From the NCBI GenBank assembly GCA_028281235.1, contig JANQKG010000025.1, forward strand, positions 62,001-126,000: 64,000 bases of DNA. Direction: 5' to 3'. The notes below the pieces were generated by a model, which had not been told where the DNA came from, did not search any database, and saw only the letters and a program-made list of their open reading frames with translations. Each line of letters begins with the position of its first letter. Positions within the stretch are counted from its first letter, which is position 1. The translations under genes were made by a program, and so were the position numbers. This document shows positions 7,949-16,302 of the stretch, piece after piece. The DNA comes from Afifellaceae bacterium. GTDB taxonomy: Bacteria > Pseudomonadota > Alphaproteobacteria > Rhizobiales > Afifellaceae.

Positions 7949-8527
7949 CTAAAGGCTGGTGCGGAACTCGGTGCCCCATTCAAGCCCGGCGCACTCTGCA
8001 GCACGCTGCAGCCAGATGTTGGTCTCACGCGCCGAATTGTTCGTTCCGTAGTACCAGCCCCCGTCCAGGGTTTCAGCATAGTCGTGTACCAAGTGCGGCT
8101 TTGTGAACAGCTTGTGTGGATCGCGGGCAACGATTCGTCGACTCCGGCCTCGAATTTTTGCAAGGATGGTCAACGTACCGGGTTGAGTCCGCTCTAGCGT
8201 CCTAAGCGCCTCGGCAAGTAGCTCTTTGAGCGATCCACACTGAACTCGCTTTCCCCCGATCTCGAACCAATAGTCGCCGCTTCGACGCCCGGGTCTGATG
8301 TCGGCTCTTGGCAGGGCTTCATCTAGACGGCCTTCCGCCGTCACGCACGCTGCGTACGGCGCGACGCTTTCTCCGGAAAGGTCTATTATCTTGGTGGGCT
8401 TAAGCGGGTCCGCCCCCAGCGCCAGAGTATTATCGTTCAGCACTCGAATATACATAACCCCTTGAGGATCAGCCGCTTTAAGGAGGTCAGCAAGCTTTGG
8501 CGTACGTGTGTATGACAAGTTGGCCAT
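7949..8527 (-). CDS. Hypothetical protein, unrecognised
   Basis: The 192-residue protein starts at ATG 8527, preceded by GGAGG with 8-base spacing; an upstream in-frame ATG at 8551 has none. I do not recognise a family. It looks soluble, with a short N-terminal helix, a beta-rich middle (GDYWFEIGGKRVQC) and a basic stretch (AKIRGRSRRIVARDPHK). The C-terminal part is rich in Trp and Asn (GGWYYGTNNSARETNIW). It is divergent from the Xre/RES toxin-antitoxin genes and shares with them an upstream region containing an 18-bp palindrome. Its codon use is less GC-biased than that of its neighbours, which suggests accessory DNA. Confidence 0.7.
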   Translation of the reverse strand: MANLSYTRTPKLADLLKAADPQGVMYIRVLNDNTLALGADPLKPTKIIDLSGESVAPYAACVTAEGRLDEALPRADIRPGRRSGDYWFEIGGKRVQCGSLKELLAEALRTLERTQPGTLTILAKIRGRSRRIVARDPHKLFTKPHLVHDYAETLDGGWYYGTNNSARETNIWLQRAAECAGLEWGTEFRTSL

Positions 8528-8556
8528 CGGGCGAGCCTCCAGGTAGGGCAAATGCT

Positions 8557-8574
8557 TCTTCCTTATAAGGAAGA
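8557..8574. promoter_or_regulatory. 18-bp perfect palindrome between divergent genes
   Basis: TCTTCCTTATAAGGAAGA is a perfect palindrome, 30 bases upstream of the unknown gene (start 8527) and 109 bases upstream of the antitoxin start (8683). Xre-type antitoxins commonly repress their own promoter through such sites, so it is a good operator candidate for one or both transcripts. Confidence 0.55.
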
Positions 8575-8682
8575 TTCTCCCTTTTGTAAACGTGCTTGGT
8601 TGATGTCATTTGCCGGGCGTGCTACGGCATTTGGCTGTCAGCGGCGCGTGCAGTCCAAGTGACGGTAGCGGAGGTAGCAGCC

Positions 8683-9120
8683 ATGTCATCGCGTGCGGCA
8701 CGACGCAAACAGAGCCACGGCACAACAGTTCCGCCGAGCGGACTGGCGGAGGAGGGCCGTCCTTTCCTTCATGACGAGATCGCCCAGGGTGTGCCGGCAC
8801 AAAGGGTCAGGGCCCTCATCGACGATGGCATTCTCGATGCGAAGCAAGTGTTTCGTGCGATTCCGGAGCGTACGTTCAATCGCCGGCTCGCCGGTCGTCA
8901 GATGCTGAAGGCGAGCGAGGCCGACGCGATCGCTCGCTACTTGCGTGTTACCCAAACCGCGACCGACACGTTCGGCGACGCGGCGTTTGCACGACGGTTC
9001 CTGAATAAAGCCAATCCCGCGCTTGGCGATCGCGTCCCCTTTGAGTTGGCGGAGACCGACGCCGGTGCGCGCGAGGTTGAGGCGGTGCTGACCCGCATCG
9101 CGCATGGCGTCCACGACTGA
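8683..9120 (+). CDS. Xre/MbcA/ParS-family antitoxin
   Basis: The 145-residue antitoxin starts at ATG 8683 behind GGAGGTAGCAGCC. The N-terminal half is an Xre-like helix-turn-helix (VFRAIPERTFNRRLAGRQMLKASEADAI, about residues 58-85). The C-terminal half carries the MbcA/ParS-type domain, with FGDAAFARRFLNKANPALG and a GDRVPFELAETDAGAREVEAVL tail that sits over the toxin active site in known structures. It neutralises the RES toxin encoded immediately downstream (the TGA overlaps the next ATG) and probably represses its own promoter. This is a type II toxin-antitoxin pair. Confidence 0.9.
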   Translation: MSSRAARRKQSHGTTVPPSGLAEEGRPFLHDEIAQGVPAQRVRALIDDGILDAKQVFRAIPERTFNRRLAGRQMLKASEADAIARYLRVTQTATDTFGDAAFARRFLNKANPALGDRVPFELAETDAGAREVEAVLTRIAHGVHD

Positions 9121-9620
9121 TGCGGCTGATTTGGCGGCTGGCATCGCCGGCCTATGCGCATGTGCTTGACGGAGAGGGCGCGCGGCTAGCCGGTGGGCGC
9201 TGGAACTCGCCCGGGCGGCGCATGGTCTATGCGTCCTCCCATTTGTCTTTGAGCGTGCTTGAGGTTTTCGTTCATATTCCACCATCGCTGCGCGACGATC
9301 TGCCTGAGCTTGAAGCCGTTCGCTTGTCTGTGCCTGACGATGCCGCCGCGACGACGGTGCACATTGGGCAGTTCGAGAAGCTTATGGCCAATTCCGATCC
9401 GCTCGCAGCCTGCCGGGCGGTCGGTGACGCATGGCTTCAGGATGGCGGTGCACTGATAATGATGACGCCATCGGTGATCGTACCTGAAGAGTGGAACGTC
9501 ATGCTCAATCCTTCACATGAGGGCATGGAGGAGGTGAGGGTCGAACGATCGCGGCGTTTCCATTTCGATCCGCGGCTGCGCAACCGGGGAAGCGCAAAGG
9601 GCGGCCGAAGCCGCCCTTGA
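9120..9620 (+). CDS. RES domain toxin (NAD+-degrading)
   Basis: The 166-residue RES family toxin starts at ATG 9120, sharing a base with the antitoxin stop. Conserved elements are visible: Arg27 in AGGRWNSPG, Tyr37 in MVYAS, Glu48 in SVLEVF and Ser118 in MMTPSVIVP, matching the Arg-Glu-Ser set that names the family. Characterised RES toxins degrade NAD+ and arrest growth. The last codons form a hairpin (9597-9618). The gene looks intact. Confidence 0.9.
   Translation: MRLIWRLASPAYAHVLDGEGARLAGGRWNSPGRRMVYASSHLSLSVLEVFVHIPPSLRDDLPELEAVRLSVPDDAAATTVHIGQFEKLMANSDPLAACRAVGDAWLQDGGALIMMTPSVIVPEEWNVMLNPSHEGMEEVRVERSRRFHFDPRLRNRGSAKGGRSRP
9597..9618. terminator. Hairpin at the end of the RES toxin gene
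   Basis: AAGGGCGGC-CGAA-GCCGCCCTT is a perfect 9-bp stem with a stable tetraloop, ending at the toxin stop codon. A second stem, GGCGCC-CCTCA-GGCGCC, follows within about 30 bases. There is no T-run, so it may act as a bidirectional or Rho-assisted terminator between the toxin gene and the converging YdcH-like gene. Confidence 0.45.
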
Positions 9621-9660
9621 ACGCGCTTCCGGCGCCCCTCAGGCGCCGACACTGACTGAA

Positions 9661-9849
9661 CTAATGCGTGGTCGCCGTCTCCTGGTCAGCCTTTAGCTTG
9701 GCGATCTCATCCTTGATAAGCAGCTTGCGTCGTTTCAGGGCCGCGATTTCAAGCTCGTCGTAGCCGGGGTGGCTTTGCGCTTCATGCACTTCGCGCTTCA
9801 AATCCTCATGCCGCCGCTCAAGCTCCGCAAGATGCGATTCAACGGACAT
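9661..9849 (-). CDS. YdcH family (DUF465) small protein
   Basis: This is a 62-residue coiled-coil protein. ATG 9849 was chosen because GGAGGCGCG lies directly upstream; longer frames to 9861 or 9963 lack such a site. LAELERRHEDLKREVHEA and LKRRKLLIKDEIAKL match DUF465/YdcH, a family of short helical proteins of unknown role. It is divergently oriented to a second member of the same family at 9990. Confidence 0.85.
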   Translation of the reverse strand: MSVESHLAELERRHEDLKREVHEAQSHPGYDELEIAALKRRKLLIKDEIAKLKADQETATTH

Positions 9850-9989
9850 TCGCGCCTCCATGTCAGTGGACCGAACCAGAATGCCACGAAGGTGGGTATA
9901 TGTCGAACCTGTGACAAGGCATGGATGATCGGTCGTTACCGGTTTCGGCGCATTTTGCCGCACTCGCTGCGATGTTGTAACGTCCGGCC

Positions 9990-10229
9990 ATGGCGGAGGA
10001 CGAGACGGACGGCGGCGGTCGGATCATCGAGGTCGCGGATTCTGCCGTCCGCAACGAACTGGCGCAGTTGCGGCAGGAGCACCGCGACCTCGACAGCGCC
10101 ATCGACGCGCTGCAAGGCCAGGCGTCACCGGACAATTTGCAGATACAGCGGCTCAAGAAGCGAAAGCTGGCATTAAAGGATCGGATCAAGGCACTGGAAG
10201 ACAAGCTGCTTCCCGACATCATCGCCTGA
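9990..10229 (+). CDS. YdcH family (DUF465) small protein
   Basis: The 79-residue helical protein has RNELAQLRQEHRDLDSAIDA and IQRLKKRKLALKDRIKALED, the DUF465/YdcH pattern. It is divergent from its paralogue, with 140 bases between starts, and lies 133 bases upstream of purE. The N-terminal 20 residues are acidic and Gly-rich, absent from the paralogue. Function unknown. Confidence 0.85.
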   Translation: MAEDETDGGGRIIEVADSAVRNELAQLRQEHRDLDSAIDALQGQASPDNLQIQRLKKRKLALKDRIKALEDKLLPDIIA

Positions 10230-10362
10230 GGATTCTGCGCGGATTGCCGCGGGCTGGGGATGGTGCGACGCGAAGCTTTGAGCCGGCCGGGAAAGTGTGG
10301 CATGCCGGTCGGCGTCGCCCCGGGGCGGGGTTCGCCAGCGTTTTCCACAGGGTCAAGCCGAT

Positions 10363-10878
10363 ATGGCACCGCAAGCTTCCGGCCAAGCCGCCAGCGTCGC
10401 AATCGTCATGGGCAGCCAGTCCGACTGGGCGACCATGCGCCATGCGGCCGCTGCGCTCGATGAATTGAGCGTGGCGCATGATACACGGATCGTCTCCGCT
10501 CACCGCACACCGGATCGGCTAGTAGCGTTTGCCAAGGGCGCGCGCGACGCCGGATACAAGGTGATTATCGCCGGCGCTGGCGGCGCAGCACATCTGCCGG
10601 GCATGGTGGCGGCCATGACGACGCTGCCGGTGCTGGGCGTGCCGGTCGAATCGGGCGCGCTGAAGGGGCAGGACAGCCTCTATTCGATCGTGCAGATGCC
10701 GGCCGGCGTGCCGGTTGGGACGCTCGCCATCGGCAAACCGGGCGCGACCAATGCCGGCTTGCTTGCTGCGGCGATCGTGGCGGGCGACGACAGCGCATTG
10801 GCGGAGCGGCTTGCTGCTTGGCGCATGGCGCGGACAGAGGCTGTGGCGGAACGGCCTAGCGATGACCATGACGGCTGA
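10363..10878 (+). CDS. purE: N5-carboxyaminoimidazole ribonucleotide mutase PurE
   Basis: The 171-residue class I PurE converts N5-CAIR to CAIR in purine synthesis. [16 protein letters not shown] near the start binds the substrate phosphate, and VSAHRTPDR holds the catalytic His. [14 protein letters not shown] and [20 protein letters not shown] are the other active-site loops. ATG 10363 was chosen over 10297, which would add an atypical extension. It overlaps purK by 17 bases, forming the usual purEK pair. Confidence 0.95.
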   Translation: MAPQASGQAASVAIVMGSQSDWATMRHAAAALDELSVAHDTRIVSAHRTPDRLVAFAKGARDAGYKVIIAGAGGAAHLPGMVAAMTTLPVLGVPVESGALKGQDSLYSIVQMPAGVPVGTLAIGKPGATNAGLLAAAIVAGDDSALAERLAAWRMARTEAVAERPSDDHDG

Positions 10879-11977
10879 GGAGGGGGCAGGCGAAGGAGAG
10901 GCGCCCGGCGCATTGCCGCCGGGCTCCGTCATCGGGATTCTGGGCGGCGGCCAACTCGGCCGCATGCTGGCGCTGGCCGCAGCGCGGCTCGGTCTCAGAT
11001 GCCACATCTATTGCCCCGACCCGGAGAGCCCCGCCTTCGACGTGGCGGCAGCGCAGACGATCGCCGCCTATGACGACATGGCGGCACTTGAGGAGTTTGC
11101 CCGCAGCGTCGACGTCGTCACCTACGAGTTTGAGAACGTGCCTGTCGCGGCGGCGAAGCAATTGGCCGAAAGCGCGCCGGTGCGGCCCGGGCCGCGGGCG
11201 CTTGCCGTCAGCCAGGATCGGCTGGTGGAGAAGTCGTTCATGGCGGAGCTCGGGATCGGAACCGCGGCTTTCGCGCCGGTCGATGATCGGGCTTCGCTTG
11301 ACCAGGCCATTGCCAAGACCGGCATCCCCGGCATCTTGAAGACACGGCGGCTCGGCTATGACGGTAAGGGCCAGGCACCGATACGCTCGCCGGACCAGGC
11401 GGGCGATGCGCTTGAATCGATGCTCGGCGCGCCGGCGATCCTTGAGGCGCTCGTCGATTTTGAGCGCGAGATCTCCGTCATCGGCGTGCGCACGGTGCGC
11501 GGCGCGATTGCCGTTTACGACCCAGCCGAGAACGTGCATCGCGACGGCATTCTTGCGACATCCGCCGTGCCGGCGTCGATCGATGCGGCGGTTGCCGCCG
11601 AAGCACGCCGCATTGCGACGGAGATCACGAACGCGCTTGATTATGTCGGTGCGATCGGCGTGGAGCTCTTCGTTGAGCGCGACGGGTCGCTCCTGGTCAA
11701 CGAGATCGCGCCACGCGTGCATAATTCCGGTCATTGGACGGAGGATGCCTGCGCGGTTTCTCAGTTTGAGAACCACATTCGCGCCGTGGCCGGCTGGCCG
11801 CTCGGCCCGACGACGCGCCACACCGATGTGGTGATGACCAATCTGATCGGTCTGGACGCGGAGGCCTGGCGGGACCTTGCCGCGGAGCCCGACGCGCTGG
11901 TTCACCTCTACGGTAAGCGCGAGGCCCGGGCCGGGCGCAAGATGGGGCACGTCAACCGGTTGCGGGCGAGGGCCTAG
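10862..11977 (+). CDS. purK: N5-carboxyaminoimidazole ribonucleotide synthase PurK
   Basis: The 371-residue ATP-grasp enzyme makes N5-CAIR from AIR, bicarbonate and [20 protein letters not shown] is the N-terminal Rossmann-like motif, [12 protein letters not shown] the ATP-grasp loop, and [17 protein letters not shown] the signature with metal and substrate ligands. The start is inside the end of purE (ATG 10862, or 10868 two codons later). It supplies the PurE substrate, so the overlap keeps their synthesis matched. Confidence 0.95.
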   Translation: MTMTAEEGAGEGEAPGALPPGSVIGILGGGQLGRMLALAAARLGLRCHIYCPDPESPAFDVAAAQTIAAYDDMAALEEFARSVDVVTYEFENVPVAAAKQLAESAPVRPGPRALAVSQDRLVEKSFMAELGIGTAAFAPVDDRASLDQAIAKTGIPGILKTRRLGYDGKGQAPIRSPDQAGDALESMLGAPAILEALVDFEREISVIGVRTVRGAIAVYDPAENVHRDGILATSAVPASIDAAVAAEARRIATEITNALDYVGAIGVELFVERDGSLLVNEIAPRVHNSGHWTEDACAVSQFENHIRAVAGWPLGPTTRHTDVVMTNLIGLDAEAWRDLAAEPDALVHLYGKREARAGRKMGHVNRLRARA

Positions 11978-12027
11978 CTGCTGCTGGCCGGAGCCGGCAG
12001 CGAAATCCCACGACGGGGATCGAAGAG

Positions 12028-12117
12028 CTAGGACTTCAGCATCATGAGGAAGGTGGCGATCAGAAGCGCGCCAATCGGCATAATGCTGAAGAGCAAGATG
12101 AACTCTGTGCTGCTCAT
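12028..12117 (-). CDS. Tiny membrane protein (29 aa)
   Basis: The ATG at 12117 overlaps the stop of the 75-residue membrane protein as ATGA. The frame reads [20 protein letters not shown] and then ATFLMMLKS before TAG at 12028-12030. Residues 6-26 form one hydrophobic transmembrane helix with a short polar N-terminus and a Lys-Ser C-terminus. The 4-base overlap and the uninterrupted hydrophobic composition argue for a real coupled gene. Single-pass microproteins of this size often act as regulatory or stabilising subunits; no family was recognised. Confidence 0.6.
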   Translation of the reverse strand: MSSTEFILLFSIMPIGALLIATFLMMLKS

Positions 12118-12341
12118 GGGGAAAGATCCCTAAGAATTCTGCGCGCTACTAAATGTAGGACTGCGCTCACGATAAGGCAAATCGCGGCAACGAAAACCAC
12201 CGCCCACAGGGGCTGACCCGCGATGGAGCCAAAAGTGTAGGAAAACACCGGCGCAAGCCCGCCAACGGCAAAGACAGTAATGGCCAGACCATTCAGATAA
12301 GTCGCCGTGAGTTTGATCTGTTCGTTACGGATCAGGCTCAT
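12114..12341 (-). CDS. Small two-helix membrane protein (75 aa)
   Basis: This 75-residue hypothetical protein has two transmembrane helices (about residues 14-34 and 41-63). [20 protein letters not shown] begins the first, and the C-terminus is basic (VARRILRDL). Proteins of this type recur in Rhizobiales as hypothetical proteins; no function is known to me. Its TGA overlaps the start of a 29-residue membrane microprotein, so the pair would be translated together. It is divergent from efp, with 122 bases between starts. Confidence 0.7.
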   Translation of the reverse strand: MSLIRNEQIKLTATYLNGLAITVFAVGGLAPVFSYTFGSIAGQPLWAVVFVAAICLIVSAVLHLVARRILRDLSP

Positions 12342-12463
12342 CGTCTGAATTTATGCGCTTGCCACCATTATCAGCAAGACGCCTCGCCCCTCCGCCACGC
12401 CCTTGCCACCCTCAGCGAAGTGTGGTGCAAGGCGCGGCGTTCCCAAAACCCTTCAGGACAGCA

Positions 12464-13027
12464 ATGAAGATCAGCGGCAACGATATCCGCCCGGGCAATG
12501 TCATCGAGCATGACGGCTCGCTTTGGGTGGCGGTGAAGACCAACAAGGTGAAGCCGGGCAAAGGGCCCGCTTACAACCAGGTTGAGCTGAAGAACATCAT
12601 CGACGGCCGCAAGCTCAACAATCGCTTCGGTTCCGACGAGCGCGTGGAGCGCGCGCGCATCGACACCAAGGACTTCCAGTTCCTCTATAAAGAAGGCGAC
12701 ATGCTCGTCTTCATGGACGCCGACACCTACGAGCAGATCAATCTGGCGACGGAGTTCGTCGGCGAGCGCGCCGCCTTCTTGCAAGACGGCATGATGGTGA
12801 CGCTGGAGCTTCATGAGGAGCGGCCGATCGGCATATCGCTGCCGGACCACGTGGTGCTGGAGATCACCGAGACGGAGCCGACCATCAAGGGCCAGACCGC
12901 GGCTTCGTCCTACAAGCCGGCACTCATGGAGAACGGCGTGCGCGTCATGGTGCCGCCCTTTGTCTCGCCGGGCGAAAAGATCGTCGTCGACACCAACGAC
13001 CTCGCCTATGTGCGTCGCGCCGAGTAG
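12464..13027 (+). CDS. efp: Translation elongation factor P
   Basis: The 187-residue EF-P relieves ribosome stalling at polyproline stretches. It starts at ATG 12464 after AGGACAGCA; the longer frame from 12353 is not family-like. [17 protein letters not shown] is the conserved domain I loop with Lys33 at its tip, the residue that EpmA-type enzymes beta-lysylate in some bacteria. The C-terminal [16 protein letters not shown] is typical. A client is visible in this window: the 12-proline protein at 60516. It is followed after 6 bases by the suhB-like gene. Confidence 0.96.
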   Translation: MKISGNDIRPGNVIEHDGSLWVAVKTNKVKPGKGPAYNQVELKNIIDGRKLNNRFGSDERVERARIDTKDFQFLYKEGDMLVFMDADTYEQINLATEFVGERAAFLQDGMMVTLELHEERPIGISLPDHVVLEITETEPTIKGQTAASSYKPALMENGVRVMVPPFVSPGEKIVVDTNDLAYVRRAE

Positions 13028-13033
13028 CGCGCT

Positions 13034-13819
13034 ATGGCCCGATCAGCGATCCTCAACGTCATGGTCACGGCGGCGACCAAGGCCGCGCGTGGGCTGGTGC
13101 GCGACTTTGGCGAGGTTGAGAACCTTCAGGTCTCGCGCAAGGGCCCGGCCGACTTCGTGTCCAATGCCGACCGTCGCGCGGAGGAGGTGATCCGCACCGA
13201 GTTGGAGCGGGCGCGCCCCGGCTACAGCTTCTTGATGGAAGAATCAGGCGAGGCGCATGGCAGCGACGCGCAGCACCGCTGGATCGTCGACCCGCTCGAC
13301 GGCACAACGAATTTCCTTCACGGCATCCCGCAGTTCTGCATTTCCATCGCTTTGGAGCGGCAGGGACGACTTTTTGCCGCCGTGGTTTACGACCCGATCG
13401 GCGATGAGCTGTTCTCCGCTGAGCGTGGCAGCGGCGCCTTCGTTAACGATCGGCGGCTCAGGGTCGCTTCGCGACAGGCTCTTGACGATGCCGTGATCGC
13501 CACCGGCATGCCGTTTCGCGGGCACGGCGAGCATGAATCCTATGTCCATGAACTGATGGCGATCATGCCGAAAGTGGCGGGCGTGCGGCGGTTTGGGGCC
13601 GCCGCGCTTGACCTCGCTTGGGTGGCGGCGGGGCGGTTTGACGGCTTCTGGGAGCACGGCCTCTCCCCCTGGGACATTGCGGCGGGCGCCCTTCTCATCC
13701 GCGAAGCCGGCGGGTTCGTGACCGACGCTGATGGGGGTGACGGGCTGCTTGAATCGGGGGACGTGGTTGCCGGAAACGAAGCCATCCACCGACAGCTCCT
13801 CTCACTAATTCGCCGCTAG
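13034..13819 (+). CDS. suhB: Inositol monophosphatase family protein (SuhB-like)
   Basis: The 261-residue Mg-dependent phosphatase has LMEESGE, DPLDGTTNF (about residues 85-93) and SPWDIAAGALLIREAGG, the three metal-site motifs of the IMPase/SuhB family. In bacteria SuhB hydrolyses inositol-1-phosphate and in some species helps rRNA transcription antitermination. The substrate here is not certain and could include other sugar phosphates. It lies 6 bases downstream of efp, implying an operon. Confidence 0.92.
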   Translation: MARSAILNVMVTAATKAARGLVRDFGEVENLQVSRKGPADFVSNADRRAEEVIRTELERARPGYSFLMEESGEAHGSDAQHRWIVDPLDGTTNFLHGIPQFCISIALERQGRLFAAVVYDPIGDELFSAERGSGAFVNDRRLRVASRQALDDAVIATGMPFRGHGEHESYVHELMAIMPKVAGVRRFGAAALDLAWVAAGRFDGFWEHGLSPWDIAAGALLIREAGGFVTDADGGDGLLESGDVVAGNEAIHRQLLSLIRR

Positions 13820-13896
13820 CGTGCCGTTTCGCTTCCATCGGCGGGCAGAAACGCGCTACAAATCCGCGACGCAGTAGCGCCAGTTCGGGGAGATCG

Positions 13897-14952
13897 ATGG
13901 CACGCGACTTCGATCCCTATATGCTTTCCAGTCCGCGGATCTTCCTGGTCCGCATGGTCATATTCCTGATCATTGCTGGATTCGTCCCGCTTGTCCTTTA
14001 CCGGGAAGTGGCCAGCGCCTTCATGCACAATCCCGGTCTGAACGGGCTGATCATAGGTGTCTTGGTGATCGGCATCGCCATGGCCATGCGCAATGTCGTC
14101 GGCCTGATCCCGGAAGTGCGCTGGGTGAACTCGTTCCGCCGACGCGAGACGAATTTCGACCAGGCGCCGCCCAAGCTCGTGGCGCCGATGGCCGCACTTC
14201 TGCGCGATCACGCCGACAGCTTCATGCTGTCGACCTCCACCTGGCGATCGATCCTCGATTCCATCGGCAACCGGCTGGACGAGAACCGCGAGATCCTGCG
14301 CTACCTTGCCGGGCTCCTGGTGTTCCTGGGCCTTCTGGGAACGTTTTGGGGGCTGGTGACCACGGTCGGGGCGGTCGGCGCCACCATCCAGACGCTCAGC
14401 GTCACCTCCGGTGATTCGGGCATCATCTTTGAGGACTTGAAGGAGGGTCTGGCGGCGCCGCTCACCGGCATGGGCATTGCCTTCTCGTCGTCGCTCTTCG
14501 GCTTGTCGGGTTCGCTGATCCTCGGCTTCCTCGACCTGCAGGCTGGCCAGGCGCAGAACCGTTTCTACACGGAGCTGGAGGATTGGCTGTCCACGATCAC
14601 CGATCTGGAGGAGCTCGGGCTCACGGAAGAAGATGTCGCCGGCAGCTCCACCGAAATCCGCGCCTCGGTGGAACGACTGGCGCGTCTGGTGCAAGAGGGC
14701 GGGGGCTCGCGCGCCTCAACGGCGGCGATGGCCAATCTCGCCGAAGGCATCCAGGGCATGGTTCAGCACATGCGCAAAGAGCAGCAGATGGTGCGCGACT
14801 GGATGGAGTCGCAGTCGCAGCAGCAACAGGCGCTCCACGATACATTGCGACGGCTGACGCATGTGACGGAGCGGAACGTGACGCCGATCCGCCGGGCCGG
14901 CGACGATGACGATTGGCACGGCGGTCTAAGCGAAGTGCGCCGCGAGACCTAG
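13897..14952 (+). CDS. MotA/TolQ/ExbB-like stator protein
   Basis: The 351-residue protein has membrane helices at about residues 21-38, 45-64, 128-150 and 185-210. The region LAGLLVFLGLLGTFWGLVTT followed by GLAAPLTGMGIAFSSSLFGL is the MotA/TolQ/ExbB proton-channel core. The C-terminal 120 residues are helical and glutamine-rich, ending in the cytoplasm. It is followed after 13 bases by a MotB-type partner, so the two form an ion-driven stator-like complex. The pair is outside any flagellar, Ton or Tol cluster. Its load is unknown; anchoring to peptidoglycan or envelope remodelling is plausible. Confidence 0.82.
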   Translation: MARDFDPYMLSSPRIFLVRMVIFLIIAGFVPLVLYREVASAFMHNPGLNGLIIGVLVIGIAMAMRNVVGLIPEVRWVNSFRRRETNFDQAPPKLVAPMAALLRDHADSFMLSTSTWRSILDSIGNRLDENREILRYLAGLLVFLGLLGTFWGLVTTVGAVGATIQTLSVTSGDSGIIFEDLKEGLAAPLTGMGIAFSSSLFGLSGSLILGFLDLQAGQAQNRFYTELEDWLSTITDLEELGLTEEDVAGSSTEIRASVERLARLVQEGGGSRASTAAMANLAEGIQGMVQHMRKEQQMVRDWMESQSQQQQALHDTLRRLTHVTERNVTPIRRAGDDDDWHGGLSEVRRET

Positions 14953-14965
14953 GGTAAGCTGAGCG

Positions 14966-15991
14966 ATGGCTGCTCGTGCGCGTGCAAGGGGGCTCAACCG
15001 GATCGACTATTGGCCGGGCTTCGTCGACGCCATGGCGACGCTGATCCTGGTCTTCATCTTCCTGCTTTCGGTGTTCATTCTGGCGCAGTTCTTCCTCGGG
15101 CAGGAGGTGACGAGCAAGGACACGGTGCTCAGCCGTCTCAACGCGCAGATCGCGGAATTGACCGACCTCCTGTCGCTTGAGCGCTCCGACACGCGCGATC
15201 TGGCGGATCAACTGGCGACGCTGCAGGCGAGCCTTGCGGCTACGACCAGCGATCGCGACCGCCTGCAGGGGCTGCTCAGCGCGAGCGGCGCGGAATCGGG
15301 TGCGGCGGAAGGCCGTATCTCGTCCCTGGAAGGCGAACTTGAGAGCGAGCAGCAGGTCAGCCAACGGGCGCTGGCGCAGGTGGAATTGCTCAATCAGCAG
15401 ATCGCCGCGTTGCGCCGCCAGCTCTCGGCATTGGAGGAGGCGCTCGACGCATCGGAAGGTCGCAACCGGGAAAGCCAGGTGCGCATCGCCGATCTCGGGC
15501 GGCGGCTCAATGTGGCGCTGGCGGAGCGCGTGCAGGAATTGTCGCGCTATCGCTCCGACTTCTTCGGTCGGCTGCGGCAAATCCTTGCCGACCGGCCCGA
15601 CATTCAGGTCGTGGGCGATCGCTTTGTGCTGCCGGCATCGGTGCTGTTTCCCACCGGTAGCGACAATATCAGCGGCGAGGCCCTGCAGGAGCTCGACAAG
15701 CTGGGCGACGCGATCCTGGAGCTTCAGGGCCAAATCCCTGAGGAGATCAACTGGGTGGTCCGGGTCGACGGCCACACCGACGTACGGCCTGTCACCGGCC
15801 GCTTTGGATCGAACTGGGAGCTGTCAGCGGCGCGTGCCATTGCCGTCGTGCGCCGCCTTATCGATCGCGGCATCGCACCGGAGCGCTTGGTCGCAGCCGG
15901 CTTTGGCGAGTTCCGGCCGCTTGATCCCGACAACACCGAGGAAGCCTACGCCCGCAACCGGCGCATCGAGCTGAAGCTGACGGAGCGCTAA
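14966..15991 (+). CDS. MotB/OmpA-like peptidoglycan-binding protein
   Basis: The 341-residue protein has one N-terminal membrane helix in YWPGFVDAMATLILVFIFLL, where the Asp corresponds to the proton-carrying Asp of MotB/ExbD. Residues 50-200 are a long periplasmic coiled coil. The C-terminal OmpA domain (about 215-341) holds VRVDGHTDVRPV and NWELSAARAIAVV, which bind peptidoglycan. The long coiled coil replaces the short MotB linker and would allow reach from inner membrane to cell wall. It is in an operon with the MotA-like gene. Confidence 0.88.
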   Translation: MAARARARGLNRIDYWPGFVDAMATLILVFIFLLSVFILAQFFLGQEVTSKDTVLSRLNAQIAELTDLLSLERSDTRDLADQLATLQASLAATTSDRDRLQGLLSASGAESGAAEGRISSLEGELESEQQVSQRALAQVELLNQQIAALRRQLSALEEALDASEGRNRESQVRIADLGRRLNVALAERVQELSRYRSDFFGRLRQILADRPDIQVVGDRFVLPASVLFPTGSDNISGEALQELDKLGDAILELQGQIPEEINWVVRVDGHTDVRPVTGRFGSNWELSAARAIAVVRRLIDRGIAPERLVAAGFGEFRPLDPDNTEEAYARNRRIELKLTER

Positions 15992-16052
15992 ACGCCGGCG
16001 CGTTTCGGTGGATCGCCTAGCCTTTGTAGCTGACGCCGCTGCCGCAATCAGA

Positions 16053-16214
16053 CCTCTCGTCTGTCATCCCGGTTCGGCCGCAGGCCGAGACCGGGACCCA
16101 TGAACATTGTCGGTCCGGGTCACGCCGGCATTTCGGCCGCATGGCTCCGAGGGTTATGGGTCCCGGACACGCGCTGCCGCGCGTTCCGGGATGACAAAGG
16201 AGAGGGCGTGCGAG
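16053..16214. repeat. Intergenic palindromic repeat, family B copy 2
   Basis: The block begins CCTCTCGTCTGTCATCCCGG and ends CCGGGATGACAAAGGAGAGG, like the copy at 314-480 with a diverged centre. It occupies half of the 309-base gap 15992-16300 between the OmpA-like gene and the ABC exporter; the other half contains a family A element. No gene was seen in the gap. Confidence 0.8.
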
Positions 16215-16252
16215 TGACCCCCGCATTTCACCTGGCGCTATCTCTTTGCTGT

Positions 16253-16302
16253 AGCATGATCTTATCCGAAAAGACGGTGTCCACTTTTCGGGATCATGCG
16301 CT
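16253..16302. repeat. Rhizobiales-type palindromic repeat, family A copy 1
   Basis: AGCATGATCTTATCCGAAAA, then a short centre, then CACTTTTCGGGATCATGC. It matches copies at 41900-41948 and 46528-46577. The inverted GCATGATC ends fold to a hairpin. It abuts the ABC exporter stop codon and may serve as its transcript end. Confidence 0.8.

Noticed and set aside
10230..10362. Purine riboswitch upstream of purE
   Set aside because: I could not find the three-way junction or its conserved loops in this 133-base gap.
13897..15991. Zorya antiphage system (ZorAB)
   Set aside because: The MotA-like and MotB/OmpA-like proteins resemble ZorA and ZorB in outline, but no ZorC, ZorD or ZorE is nearby; the neighbours are suhB-like and an ABC exporter.
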